Assembly: GCA_947683625.1 (NCBI GenBank) | Contig: CANTUR010000384.1 | Span: 1,548,001 to 1,612,000, forward strand | Direction of reading: 5' to 3' | Origin: Mallotus nudiflorus | Taxonomy: Eukaryota; Streptophyta; Magnoliopsida; Malpighiales; Euphorbiaceae | Length of the DNA stretch: 64,000 nt | Part shown: piece after piece, positions 25,923 through 36,309 of the stretch | How positions within the stretch are numbered: position 1 is the stretch's first letter | Layout: each line of letters opens with the position of its first letter | Position numbers and translations under genes: made by a program | Notes under the pieces: model-generated | Database searches by the model: none | Seen by the model: only the letters and a program-made list of their open reading frames with translations | What the model was told of the DNA's origin: nothing

Positions 25923-27041
25923 ATGAGGAGGCGAGTTCGTGTCGCTCCACCGGTCGTTGAGGCCGAGGATGATGAGTCTTTTCAGGACGAGGTTTTACCT
26001 CCTGAGCAGCCAGTTAGGCGTAGAGGTCGTGGCAGAGGTAGACCTCGAGGAGTGGCAGGTCGCCATAGGCAGAGAGAGTTACAGGACGAGGAGCCTGTTG
26101 AGCCTGAGTTTGATGTTCCTGTTCCTCCAGTTGTTCAGCCTATTCAGCCTGCCTATCAGCAGGGTATGTCTGACCCTGAGGCAGCTTTGTTCTATGCCCG
26201 AGTTGGCAGGATTGCGTTTGATGGTACTTCTGATCCTTTAGATTTTCTGCATGCGATTGAGACTAGGACTCGGACTGCTCACACCAAGTACCAGCGGATC
26301 ATGATTGTTGAGTTGTCTGTCGAGGGACCAGCCTTGGATTGGTTCATTCAGATGATCCAGCCCTATATGATGACGATGACATGGGCTCAGTTTCGAGAGC
26401 GATTTATGAGGAGATTTTGTCCAGAGCCTCTTCGTTTGAGTTATCGTCTTCGTTTGACTAGTATTTCTCGTGGAGATCGATCTGTAGAGGAGTATACCCG
26501 AGAGTTTCTTCGTCTGGGTAGATATACTGAGGATCTGATGCGAGATCAGTATTTCGCTATTACTACATATTTTACTGATTTGGGTTCAGCTTTTGCTGGT
26601 ATGCTTACAGCAGGCCTTACTCTGGAGTCTGTGATTGAGCTAGCTAAGGAGATTGAGCTGAGGTTAGTTAGGCAGGGAGCGATGCCTGATTATTACCAGT
26701 TGGGAGTTCAGTTGAGTGGATTGCAGGCTACTCCATATTCAAGTTTTCATGTTAGATCGAGTAGTCAGCAGCGAGGTCCGACTCAGCAGAGTCAGAGACA
26801 GCAGCAGCGAGTGCATCGGAGCAGTAGATATGGCCGTGGAGGTCAGCATAGATCATTCAGATTTGGATCAAGTGCTTCGAGCAGCAGCAGTGGTCGTAGT
26901 TCTGGATCAACGGCCAATGTTTGTCAGACTTATGGTAGAGTCCATCAGGGACCGTGTTATCTGACACCGCTGACATGCTTCAGATGCGGGCAGACAAGAC
27001 ATTTTGCCAGATCGTGTCCTTATTTAGGGTATCAGCAGTAG
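25923..27041 (+). CDS. gag: Gag of element 1, ended early by a stop codon
   Basis: Structural nucleocapsid-type protein, 372 codons, ATG 25923 to TAG 27039. Residues about 1-60 are acidic then Arg/Gly-rich (RRRGRGRGRPRG). Residues about 88-250 match the retrotransposon Gag fold (FDGTSDPLDFLHAIE, ALDWFIQMI, TWAQFRERF). A Ser/Gln/Arg linker follows, then a CCHC zinc knuckle with C352, C355, H360 and C365. A shorter upstream CQTxGRVHQGPC motif has Tyr where element 2 has Cys (TAT for TGT). In element 2 the codon at the TAG is CAA, and gag continues in frame into protease, so this stop is probably a mutation. The start was chosen from element 2, which has the same ATG context. The product would retain the capsid-like and zinc-knuckle regions. 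Confidence 0.88.
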   Translation: MRRRVRVAPPVVEAEDDESFQDEVLPPEQPVRRRGRGRGRPRGVAGRHRQRELQDEEPVEPEFDVPVPPVVQPIQPAYQQGMSDPEAALFYARVGRIAFDGTSDPLDFLHAIETRTRTAHTKYQRIMIVELSVEGPALDWFIQMIQPYMMTMTWAQFRERFMRRFCPEPLRLSYRLRLTSISRGDRSVEEYTREFLRLGRYTEDLMRDQYFAITTYFTDLGSAFAGMLTAGLTLESVIELAKEIELRLVRQGAMPDYYQLGVQLSGLQATPYSSFHVRSSSQQRGPTQQSQRQQQRVHRSSRYGRGGQHRSFRFGSSASSSSSGRSSGSTANVCQTYGRVHQGPCYLTPLTCFRCGQTRHFARSCPYLGYQQ

Positions 27042-27273
27042 CAGATTTCGCGATTCCCACAGCAGTCGATTGCTAGTGCAGCACCCGTGCCATTTCAGTT
27101 ACCACCAGCTCAGCATCAGAGTTCCACTCAGTTTGTTCCACAGCAGAGTCATGGTAGAGGTACTAGAGGAGGTGCCAGAGGTGTTGGCTAGGCTTCTACC
27201 AGTCAGCAGGGGGGTCGAGGTCAGGCCAGAGTTTTTCATCTGACTCAGCAGGATGCTCAGGCATCTAATGCAG
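27042..27273 (+). pseudogene. Gag C-terminal linker remnant after the premature stop
   Basis: Continues the gag frame (Gln/Pro-rich FPQQSIASAAPVPFQLPP, then RGTRGGARGVG) with a second stop at 27189-27191 (TAG where element 2 has CAG). It ends in CATCTAATGCAGT (27262-27274), where the sequence jumps into RT. In element 2 this linker leads into protease. Confidence 0.8.
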
Positions 27274-27275
27274 TT
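27271..27275 (+). other. Deletion junction joining gag linker to RT
   Basis: Left of the junction the sequence follows the gag end (TCTAATGCAGT, element 2 near 60352-60363). Right of it the sequence follows RT (TGGTAGTCTTCATTGATG, element 2 near 61394). About 1.03 kb is missing, covering all of protease and RT motifs up to just before FIDD. CAG or CAGT could belong to either side, since the RT side reads GATCA(A/G)TT, suggesting microhomology. The deletion changes frame: gag is in phase with 25923, pol with 27253. Confidence 0.85.
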
Positions 27276-29634
27276 CGTGGTAGTCTTCATTGATGATATA
27301 CTAGTATATTCGAGGAGTATGGAAGAGCATGTATATCATTTGAGGATTGTACTACAGACACCGAGAGATCATCAGCTTTATGCTAAATTCTCGAAGTGTG
27401 ATTTTTGGATGGAAAGTGTTTCTTTTCTTGGACACGTAGTGTCTAAAGAAGGTATTCAGGTTGATCCACAGAAGATTGAGGCAGTATCTGAATGGCCTAG
27501 ACCTACTTCTATTACTGAGATTCGGAGTTTTCTGGGTTTAGCCGGGTATTATAAGCGATTTGTGCAAGATTTTTCCAGGATAGCAGCCCCTATGACTCGC
27601 TTAACTCAGAAGAATGTTAGATTCGAGTGGTCAGAAGCTTGTGAGAACAGTTTTCAGTTATTAAAGGAGAAATTGACCACAGCACCAATATTAGCTTTGC
27701 CTAATAGTATGGATAAGTTCACAGTTTACTATGATGCTTCTAGAATTGGTATTGGTTGTGTGTTGATGCAGAATGGAAGGGTGATAGCCTATGCTTCAAG
27801 GCAGTTGAAGAAGCATGAGCAGAACTATCCTACACATGATCTTGAGATGGCTGCAGTGATCTTTGCTTTGAAGATTTAGAGACATTATCTGTACGGGGTG
27901 ACTTGTGAGATATTTACTAATCACAAGAGCCTTAAGTGCATTTTCCAGCAGAGAGATTTGAATCTGAGGCAGAGAAGATGGTTGGAATTGTTGAAGGATT
28001 ATGATTATGAGATTCTTTACCATCCGGGTAAAGCTAATGTAGTAGCAGATGCCTTGAGTAGGAAGTCCTCAGGTAGTCTTGCTCACATTGGTGTTGATAG
28101 GAGACCATTGATCCAAGAGTTGCATTTGTTGGTGGATCAAGGTCTGATGATGAAGATTAGTAGATCAGGTGGACTGCTAGCTCAGTTTAAAGTGTGATCT
28201 GTACTAAGGGATAAGATTAAAGCAGCTCAGAGCCGAGATCCTATTCTAGAAGAGCTTGCAGAGAATATCAGAGCAGGGAAGTTCACTGATTTCACACTCG
28301 ATGATGATGGTGTGTTGTGGATCAGTGGTAGATTGTGTGTTCCTGATATGGATGACTTGAGAGAGGAGATTTTAGAGGAAGCACATTCTACAGCCTACAG
28401 CGTTCATCCGGGTGTTACTAAGATGTACCATAGTATCAGAGATTTATACTGGTGCGATGGATTGAAGAAGGATGTCGTCGATTATGTTGCTAAGTGCTTG
28501 ACGTGTCAACAAGTGAAAGCCGAACATCAGAAGCCTTCTGGGAAGCTTCAGCCTCTTCCTATTCCCGAGTGGAAGTGGGAAAGGATAGCTATGGATTTTG
28601 TGGTCGGTTTACCTCGTTCGAAGGATGGATACGATTCCATCTGGGTGATTGTAGATAGGTTGACGAAGTCTGCACATTTCTTGCCCGTGAAAGCCACATA
28701 TTCAGTTGCTAGATTGGCGAAGTTGTATGTGAAGCATATTGTGTGCCTTCATGGAGTACCTGTGTCCATTGTGTCAGATAGAGGTTCAGTGTTCACTTCT
28801 CGTTTTTGGCAGAAGTTGCAGGAAGCGATGGGCACTAGGTTGGATTTCAGTACAGCTTTTCATCCTTAGACAGATGGTCAGTCTGAGAGGACGATCCAGA
28901 CACTGGAAGATATGTTGAGGATGTGTGTCCTGGATTTGGGAGGTAGCTGGGATGATCATTTTTCACTCATTGAGTTTGCATATAATAACAGCTACCATAG
29001 CAGTATTGGCATGGCACCATATGAGGCGTTGTATGGAAGGAAGTGTAGATCCTCGTTGAGTTGGGATGAGATTAGTGAGAGAGCTTTGACTGGACCAGAG
29101 ATGGTTCAGGATGCTGCAGAGAAAGTCACTGTGATTAAGCGCAGATTAGAGACCGCAGTTAGCAGACAGAAGAGTTATGCGGATCCTAGGCACAGAGATG
29201 TGGAGTTTTAGGTTGGAGATTTCATTTTTCTGAAGGTATCTCCGATGAAGGGTGTGATGAGATTTGGCAGGAAGGGTAAGTTAGCACCGAGATACATTGG
29301 ACCGTTTGAGATTCTGGAGAGAGTTGACACTGTTGCATATCGGTTGGATTTGCCTCCGAGTATGTCACAAGTGCATCCAGTATTTCATATCTCGATGTTG
29401 AGGAAGTATATCTCAGACCCTTCACATGTGTTACAACCTGACAGTGTAGAAGTGAGTGAAGATTTGACGTTTGTGGAAGAACCTGTGGCGATCGTTGACT
29501 ATCAAGTTCGACAGTTGCGATCGAAGCAGATTCCGATGGTCAAGGTTCTGTGGCGTAGCGACAGAGTCGAGGAGCATACGTAGGAGACTGAAGCTGAGAT
29601 GCGAGCTTCTTACCCGTATCTCTTTCCTTCCTGA
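27276..29634 (+). pseudogene. pol: Pol of element 1: RT C-terminal half, RNase H, integrase, chromodomain-like tail
   Basis: One reading frame throughout, with stops at 27877 (TAG), 28195 (TGA), 28867 (TAG), 29209 (TAG) and 29581 (TAG), natural end TGA 29632-29634. The order is RT catalytic FIDDILVYS (27289 on), RT thumb, and RNase H from FTVYYDAS (about 27718). Integrase follows with the HHCC region (AHSTAYSVHPG ... CLTCQQVK, 28381-28515), core MDFVVGLPR, SDRGSVFTSRFW and the GQSER glutamate (about 28880). Then come MAPYEALYGRKC (29010-29045), and a C-terminal block VAIVDYQ...MVKVLWRS...SYPYLFPS resembling the chromodomain of Tekay/Del chromoviruses. YWCDG has Cys where YWWDG is seen in the family-B copy. 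Every stop is one transition away from CAG, CGA or TGG. Confidence 0.9.
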
Positions 29635-29676
29635 TTCTGTAATCTTGTTTTCTGGAATTCGGGGAGGAATTCTTGT

Positions 29677-29688
29677 AAGGGGGGAAGA
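29677..29688 (+). other. Polypurine tract of element 1
   Basis: AAGGGGGGAAGA, one base before the 3' LTR. It is in the expected place for plus-strand priming and resembles the family-B tract at 6573. Confidence 0.9.
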
Positions 29689-29689
29689 T

Positions 29690-32600
29690 TATAATATCCC
29701 GTGTTTTTAAAATATTTTTACACTGTACCGGGATATGCAGTGTTAATAATTTCTGTATGTTATATGATATTTTTACGAGTTAATATGTATTTAAAACCTA
29801 TTTTAATTACTGTGTATTATTTTCAGTGTTTTACGTAAAATTTTCCCGGGACTTGCATTTTCGGGGAAATTTTCACGTAAACAATGTATTATTAATTATT
29901 TTAAATATATTTTCGGACTTGCATGAACTCATGCGTATTTTTAAATTATTAAATAAAGCCTGTGTGTGTATATTTATTTAATTAGGGTTTATTATTACCC
30001 TAATATTTTATTAATTATTTATTTGTTTTATTGTTATTTAATTAATTTTATTTAGTATAAATTATTAAAATATTAGATTTTATGTGTGTGGTGTATATTT
30101 GATGTGTGTAATTTAATATTATTTTAATATATAGTATAAAGTATATATATATACATATATACATCAAAAATCAAAAGAATTGGAAAATTACCATTTTGCC
30201 CCCCGAGTCTTCTTCTTCCTCCCGAGTCTTCTTCTTCCTCCCGATCCTTCTCCTCGCCGTCCGGACGCCTGTCACACCGTTTCTTCACCATGGGTGTGTC
30301 GTCCGATGTGCCACCGCCTTCCCCAACCATTTCCGCCGCCTGAGGTAGCCGTTTCCGGTGCCTGGAAGTCGATTTTGGCCGGAGAAGCCGAAAATCGATC
30401 CACCGTCGATCACGTCGATTTCGGCCACCGTTTTTTACACCGCCAGTCTCTTTCTTCTCCTTGAGCTCCGGTGAGTGTCATTCTAGCTTTGGTTTGAGCT
30501 AAAATGGTCTAGAATTGCTTAGGTTTCGATTTTGTCAATTTCGGCCTATTAGGGTTTTTGATTTTTTTGAGCTTCGAATTGGATGATTAATGAAAACTTT
30601 CTTCACAAATGTTGTTCCTAGTAGCTCAATATACATGTATGAATTTTTGTAGAATTTTTGGAGATTGTTTGGATTTTTGGGTATTTTTGAATATTTTAAT
30701 ATTATTTCCTAATTTTCGGAAATTAATTATTTAAATTATGAAATTGGAGTTTATGGTTAAATTAGGTGATGAAATGAATTATAGGAATTTATTTGGAATT
30801 TTTATGAATTTCTAAGTAATTATTTTGAATTATTGAAGTTTATGTGATTTTAAGAAATTAGGGTTAATTGTGTTTTAAATTGAATTTAATTGGTTAATTG
30901 AGTTTAATTATTAATATTATTGATAAATATGTTGAGAAAATTAATTTTGGATAATTGTATGAATTTTGGTGAATTTTTAAAGTAATTTAAGTATATTTAT
31001 ATATATAGGGGTATTTTGGTAATTTTACCCTAAATTATCTGAAAATGTAATTTAATTGGTTTTAATAATTATTTAAGGTATAAAAATGATTTCTACAAAT
31101 TATTTAGTATTTTTAACTAATTAAAACTATTTTTCGTGAATTATTTTCAATTATATATATAATATACGGTTTTCCTAATAAAATGAGTTTTAATCGGTTT
31201 TTACAGTGTTTTAAGGTTAATTATGTAATTTCTACCTATTAGATGTATTTCTAGGTTTTAAGGATATTTTTAGTATATCTGGAATATATTCTGTGTTTGT
31301 GGACCCCGGTCGGTGGACTGTAGTTTGGAGTCCGACCGTGGAATTTTGATTGTGTTGAGCTTGTATTTCGAAGTGTATTTCTTTGCAGGGTCGGCTCTAC
31401 TCTTTTGAGTAGAGAGATGTCCATTTTACAGGGGAGGTTCTGCCAGATTTTCGGTAGAATTCTCGTAAAACGTGATGTCCAGTCGAACCCTAATTCTGTT
31501 TCCGTATTTTAATACTCTAGATTGAATTCTAGGATTTCTGTTAGGGTTTATTCTGATGTCTGTTATTTATTGCTTGTTTAGTTGCACCGAGACCGAGGGC
31601 TAGTGGACCAGGCCCGTCGGACCTATCTCGTGGAGCGCATTAGGTGAGTTACTATACTATGTATATATACTTAGGATGCATGATTTAGAAATGCATGTTT
31701 TATGTTGATTAAATATGCATGAATAATTTGATTATTTCTTAAGTTTACATTAAGTATATTTTTGGTATATATTAAATTATATACATGTTTTGTTAATAAA
31801 ATATATTAAAAATGTTTTTAAATATATTTTTAGTTTAATTTATGATTTGACTGGATTTATTTGACGTATATATACTCGAAATATACCTGGTTTACTTTTG
31901 GTATATTTCCGGTATATATATATGGTTTATATTGTTATTTCATTTAAATTCATGCATCATTTATTGTGAATGAATGATTTATATTATTAATGAAGGATAT
32001 CGATAGAACGTGCTACCTAGTGGGCAGCACTAGGACCGAGTACGTACCGGTACGCCTATAGTATTTAGGCTATAATACTAACTTATTTATGGATATTGAT
32101 TGATTATGATTATTGATATGTGAGATGTGGTTTGTGGGTGTGATTGCTGGAGCTCGGTTGACCAAGTGTCTCGGGGCCAATCACACTGGCAGTCAGACTG
32201 TTGGAGCTCGGTTGACTTAGTGTCTCGGGGCCAGTCTACTGTCTAAATGGATTAAGTGGATATATTTGGAATAAGTGAGCCTGTATGGCTAGAGTGTTGT
32301 TTAACACTATTTTCTGAGGTTGCGCTATTCTAGGGTTCTATGTGATCCTTCATAAAAGATGATTTTTAATGAAAATATATATATAAATGATTTTTCTGCA
32401 TCTGTGTGAAATTGTCTGTATATATATTAGATACACATATACTGTTGACTGTATGCATTATCACTTAGTGTGTATGTATATATATTACAGTAATTCACTC
32501 AGTGAGGTCTGACTCCCCTCCGTTGACTATTTTTCAGGAGAGTCAACTTCTTCAGACCTCAGTAGCAGGTCGATACGCCGGATTTCTTCCGCCCCGGCTT

Positions 32601-32938
32601 CTTTATGTAAATTGTCTACTTGAGTCTTATTTATTTTATCTAGACACTGCAGTAGTTATGAATTAAAGTATTGGATTTCATGTATTTTATTTTAAAGAGA
32701 TGTATTATATTGAAACTGGATTTGTATTAAAGATTATATATCTATGAGATGAGATTCGATTTAAATCCAATTGATGTGAATAATATTATGATATTATGAT
32801 TTTTATTTCCGCTGCATATTATATGATTATTGTTGTTATTGCATGATTTATTTTATTTTCAGGCTTTCTACGGGTTCCGGATTCGAAAGAATTCCCGTTC
32901 CCTAGCGCCGGTCATGGCCCCTGTTTTGGGTCGTGACA
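29690..32938 (+). mobile_element. Element 1 3' LTR, 3,249 bp
   Basis: Starts TATAATATCCCGTG (G to A at the second base relative to the 5' LTR) and ends TTTTGGGTCGTGACA. It is 19 bp longer than the 5' LTR. A 19-bp direct duplication (CCCGAGTCTTCTTCTTCCT at 30202-30220 and 30221-30239) accounts for the difference. All conserved islands are present; the twin stem-loops are at 32138-32237. The remaining differences from the 5' LTR are mainly single transitions. Confidence 0.93.
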
Positions 32939-32943
32939 TTTAT

Positions 32944-33022
32944 TCATGTCATTTATTGTGACACTCACACACTTTATTTATTATCTTAACAAATTATTTG
33001 TCAAAGCCAAAAAGGGGGAGAT
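32944..33022 (+). mobile_element. Sirevirus-like Copia interior, last part, with polypurine tract
   Basis: Continues the element interrupted at 22497. It ends with AAAAAGGGGGAGA (33009-33021), the classic polypurine tract form of plant Copia elements, directly before the LTR. Confidence 0.65.
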
Positions 33023-33559
33023 TTTTAACCATTTGCATGATCAAACTCCTAATTTTGAACTTGCACAAACAATTTTGATACGAATGATTTCAACTAAGTG
33101 TGTATGAAATTATATACCAAAAATATACATTTTTTATATATAATGGTTTTTGGGCTAATTCAATATCAGATTTAAGAAGGCTTTTTGATATCTTTAAAGT
33201 TCTATAATGAGAAAATGATCTTCTTCACTTTTGAAGTAGAAATCTTAAGCTTTCTTAATTGAGCTTACTTGTCAAAATCTGACTCATTTGTGTATGCAAA
33301 TCTTGAGTTGAAGTTAGCATATGCAGCTTTCATTTTAGGTTGTGCAACTCTTAGTATTTAAGCAATATTTTGAGCTACATAGGCTCAATTGAGGTGATTC
33401 AAAATGATATGGAAATATAAGGCAATTCTCTACATCTTTTATAAAGAAAGTTTAGGCTGATTTAATTGTCTTCAGTCATGTTCATGAGCATCTCACGAGT
33501 TGGTCATGAGCTATCCCTTTTTAGTGCCTCAATAGCTTATTTTTGGTAAAATGGTCAGT

Positions 33560-33594
33560 GCTCCTCATGAGCTACCCTCACAATCATGAGGAGC
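33560..33594 (+). promoter_or_regulatory. Perfect 11-bp inverted repeat in Copia LTR U3
   Basis: GCTCCTCATGA (33560-33570) pairs with TCATGAGGAGC (33584-33594). Related TCATGAG words occur near 33513 and 33674. Arrays of palindromes upstream of the TATA box are known in Sirevirus LTRs. Confidence 0.6.
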
Positions 33595-33794
33595 AGAGAA
33601 CAACTTTTAAGGGCAGTCCTAAAAGCTCCAAACAAACATTTTTAAATGCAATGACTAGTATTTTTGGTCCTCATGAGCCAAAACTTGCTCCCTACGATCG
33701 TGAGCAGCGTTTTGACAGAAATAAGTCCAAATTGATTCAAAAATAAATCATAGACATTAAAGACATGTTTGATTCATCCAAAAATCATATTTTT

Positions 33795-33818
33795 GAGTGT
33801 TTATCTATATAAACACTC
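33795..33818 (+). promoter_or_regulatory. Copia LTR TATA box centred in a 10-bp inverted repeat
   Basis: GAGTGTTTAT (33795-33804), CTAT, ATAAACACTC (33809-33818). The TATATAA core is at 33806-33812. This is the best-supported core promoter in the window. Confidence 0.75.
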
Positions 33819-34339
33819 CATAGAGTTCAATTGAAGCTTTAAGAAACTTGTTTATCATTTATTCTCTCTTAAACATTCAATTAAGCTCTCAAATTATCTC
33901 TTAAACAATGTTGTATTTGTGTGTAAATCTTGTGAGAGTTAGAATAAACATTCTTATTCTTCTATTTTCTGGGATTAAAAAAATGGGAAGTGAGATTCTA
34001 TTCTAAAAAGAATTGGTTTCAGTGTTGTCCATTAAAACACTTGGGATTTGGTTTTTTAGTGAACCTTGAAAACTCAAGTTGTAAGGTTATAAGAGTGAGC
34101 CATAAAACTTTTATGTAATCTCAATCTTGTGAATAAAATTGTGGATGATTGAAAATTCCAACTTGGGAATAAGTTAGATGGAGACATAGAATTGTTGTTG
34201 AATCCGAACTCCTTAAATCATTGTGTTCTTCATTCTTCCTTCTCAACATTCATTCAATTCTTGTTTAATTCCTTAAAATCTTTTTTATTTTACTAAAACC
34301 CTCATTAACCTTATTTACCCCTCCTTTAAGGCTCTTTCA

Positions 34340-34946
34340 GAATTTATAAAACATAATAAGATTAAATTTAATTTAGTTTTACATTGATTGTGGGGAAAAA
34401 ACATAACTTCATAAAAATTTATACTTACTTGCATATTTTATGTAAAGTTAGTGTTTTTATTTTGTTAATGAATTAGTTTACAAGAAAACATACTTACTTA
34501 ACAAAAAAAAAAGAATTTAGTTAACAAAAAATATATATCTATGATTTTTTTTTATCATTATAACATGTATATGATAAAAAAAAATGGAGTTTTGAAATGA
34601 AATTTAAAAAATTTACATTAATTATGAGAATAAAATACATTTTACAAATAAAATGCATATATTCACAAATTTTTATTATTTTATCTTAAATGTTTTATGT
34701 AAAAATGTAGTTCAATTTAAAAAAAAGAACGCTTAAAAAAAGTTTAAAGTTATGTTTATATTTTGTTAATTGATTAGTTTTTTTTTTAAAAAACTTAGTA
34801 AAAAAGTGAATTCACTAACGAAATTATATATATATATATATATATATATCAACAAAAAATAGAGTTCTACATTAGTTATGAGAATAAAATAAATTTTACA
34901 AATAAAATATGCAAATTCACAAATTTGTATTATTTTACATCACATG
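34340..34946. repeat. Diverged AT-rich tandem repeat, left part
   Basis: A recurring block of the form ACATTA(G/A)TTATGAGAATAAA ... ACAAATAAAAT ... ATTCACAAATTT ... TATTATTTTA occurs near 34381 (partial), 34613 and 34868, and again at 41621 beyond the LTR insertion. Spacing is irregular, about 230-320 bp. No reading frame or known element is recognised. A (TA)n run lies at about 34825-34848. Confidence 0.55.
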
Positions 34947-36226
34947 TGTAAATCCCATGTTTTAAAATATTTTTACACTGTATCGGGATATGCAGTGTTA
35001 ATAATTTTTGTATATATATTATGATATTTTTACGAGTTGATATGTATTTAAAACCCATTTTAATTATTGTGTATTATTTATAGTGTTTTACTTAAAATTT
35101 TTCCAGGACTTGCATTTTCGGGGAAATTGATACGTAAACTATTTATATTTAATTATTTTAAATGAATTTCCATAATTGCATGAACTCATACATATTTTTA
35201 AAATACTAAATAAAGCCTATGTGTGTATATATTTATTTAATTAGGGTTTAATTTATTACCCTAATATTTTACTATTTATTTATTTGGTTTATTGTTATTT
35301 AATTATTTCATGTAGTATATAAATTATTAAAATACTAAATGTGTGGTGTGTGATTTTTCCAAGTATTTTATTAATATACCGTACTATAATATATATACAT
35401 ATATTTTTATATTATTTTTCTTTTTCTTTTTCTTTTTTCTTTTTCTTTTTCTTTTTCTTTCTTTTTCTTTTCTTTTCCCTTCGGTTTCTTCTTCTTCCCC
35501 GACAACTCACTCCCTCTCACCCTCGCCGTCCGATCACCGACCGTCAGTGTGCCTTCCCCTGCGTGTCGCTGCTCTCCTCCGCTGCCTCACCGTCCTAGCC
35601 GTCTTCTCCAGCAACGGCTTGCTCATTTTCTACCATTTTTGACCGAACCACCAAGCTTCAACGTTTCTTCCTCCTACGGCCATCAAACTTCGCATTTCCG
35701 GTGTCTTTGGACTCCTCTAGCAATGGTAATCTTGATTCTAGCTTTGGTTTGAGCTCAAATTCCCTTGTTTTTTGATTTTTCTCATTTTGGCCGAATTAGG
35801 TTTTTGAATTTTTCTTGTTGATTCATGATAAATTCCTTCACAAATGTTGTTCCCCTTAGCTTAATCTACATTTGTGAATTTTTGTAGAATTTTTTGAGAT
35901 TATTTTGATTTTTGGGTATTTTTGAATATTTTAATATTATTTTCTAATTTTCGGAAATTAATTAATTAAATTATGAAATTATGTTTTATGATAAATATAG
36001 GTGTTGAAATGAATTATAGGAATTTATTTGGAATTTTTATGAATTTCTATGTATTTATTTTGAAATTATTTAGTTTTATGTAATTTTGGAAAATTAGGTT
36101 AATTGTGTTTTTAATTGAAATTAATTAGTTAATTGAGTGTAATTATTGATATTATTGATAAATATGTTGAGAAAATTAATTTTGTGCAATTATATTATTT
36201 TTGGTGAATTTTTGAATGAATTTTAG

Positions 36227-36307
<81 letters not shown>
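36227..36307. repeat. (TA)n microsatellite with TG interruptions
   Basis: About 80 bases of TATATA with three TATG interruptions, at a spot where sister LTRs have only TATATATA. Confidence 0.95.

Positions 36308-36309
<2 letters not shown>

Larger units (their letters stand above)
22498..32938 (+). mobile_element. Element 1: two-LTR Ty3/gypsy chromovirus-type element, internally deleted
   Basis: Two LTRs (22498-25727 and 29690-32938) in direct orientation flank a 3,962-bp interior with PBS, gag, partial pol and polypurine tract. Target duplications are CTTAT (22493-22497) and TTTAT (32939-32943), one mismatch. The element sits in a Sirevirus-like 3' end. An intact relative would be about 1 kb longer: protease and the first half of RT are deleted. 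Seven premature stops also interrupt gag-pol. The LTRs look very similar by eye (roughly 1-2 percent different, mostly transitions), so the insertion seems fairly recent. It could move only if supplied with proteins in trans. Confidence 0.93.
33023..34339 (+). mobile_element. Sirevirus-like Copia 3' LTR (approximate ends)
   Basis: The likely start is TTTTAACCATTTGCATGATC, where the expected TG has become TT. The likely end is GGCTCTTTCA near 34339. Inside are a series of TCATGAG palindromes (33480-33710), a TATA box within an inverted repeat (33795-33818), and AATAAA (34132-34137). The TTCTTCATTCTTCCTTCTC tract near 34226 is also typical of this group. No 5' LTR is seen. Ends are less certain because no partner LTR or target duplication is available. 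Confidence 0.6.

Noticed and set aside
27039..27041. Programmed stop-codon readthrough between gag and pol
   Set aside because: Element 2 has CAA at this codon and an uninterrupted frame into protease, and many other stops of the same mutational type occur, so this is decay.
22498..32938. Fully autonomous retrotransposon
   Set aside because: Protease and the first half of RT are missing and stops interrupt gag and pol, so it is not autonomous.
33543..33746. 67-codon open frame in the Copia LTR
   Set aside because: It lies in U3 upstream of the TATA box across the palindromes and has no domain.
35341..35642. Phe-rich or Lys/Glu-rich frames over pyrimidine tracts (also 38471-38653, 43420-43791, 46850-47182)
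   Set aside because: They are low-complexity TTTTTC or GAAAAA tracts in LTRs, with frames not conserved between copies.
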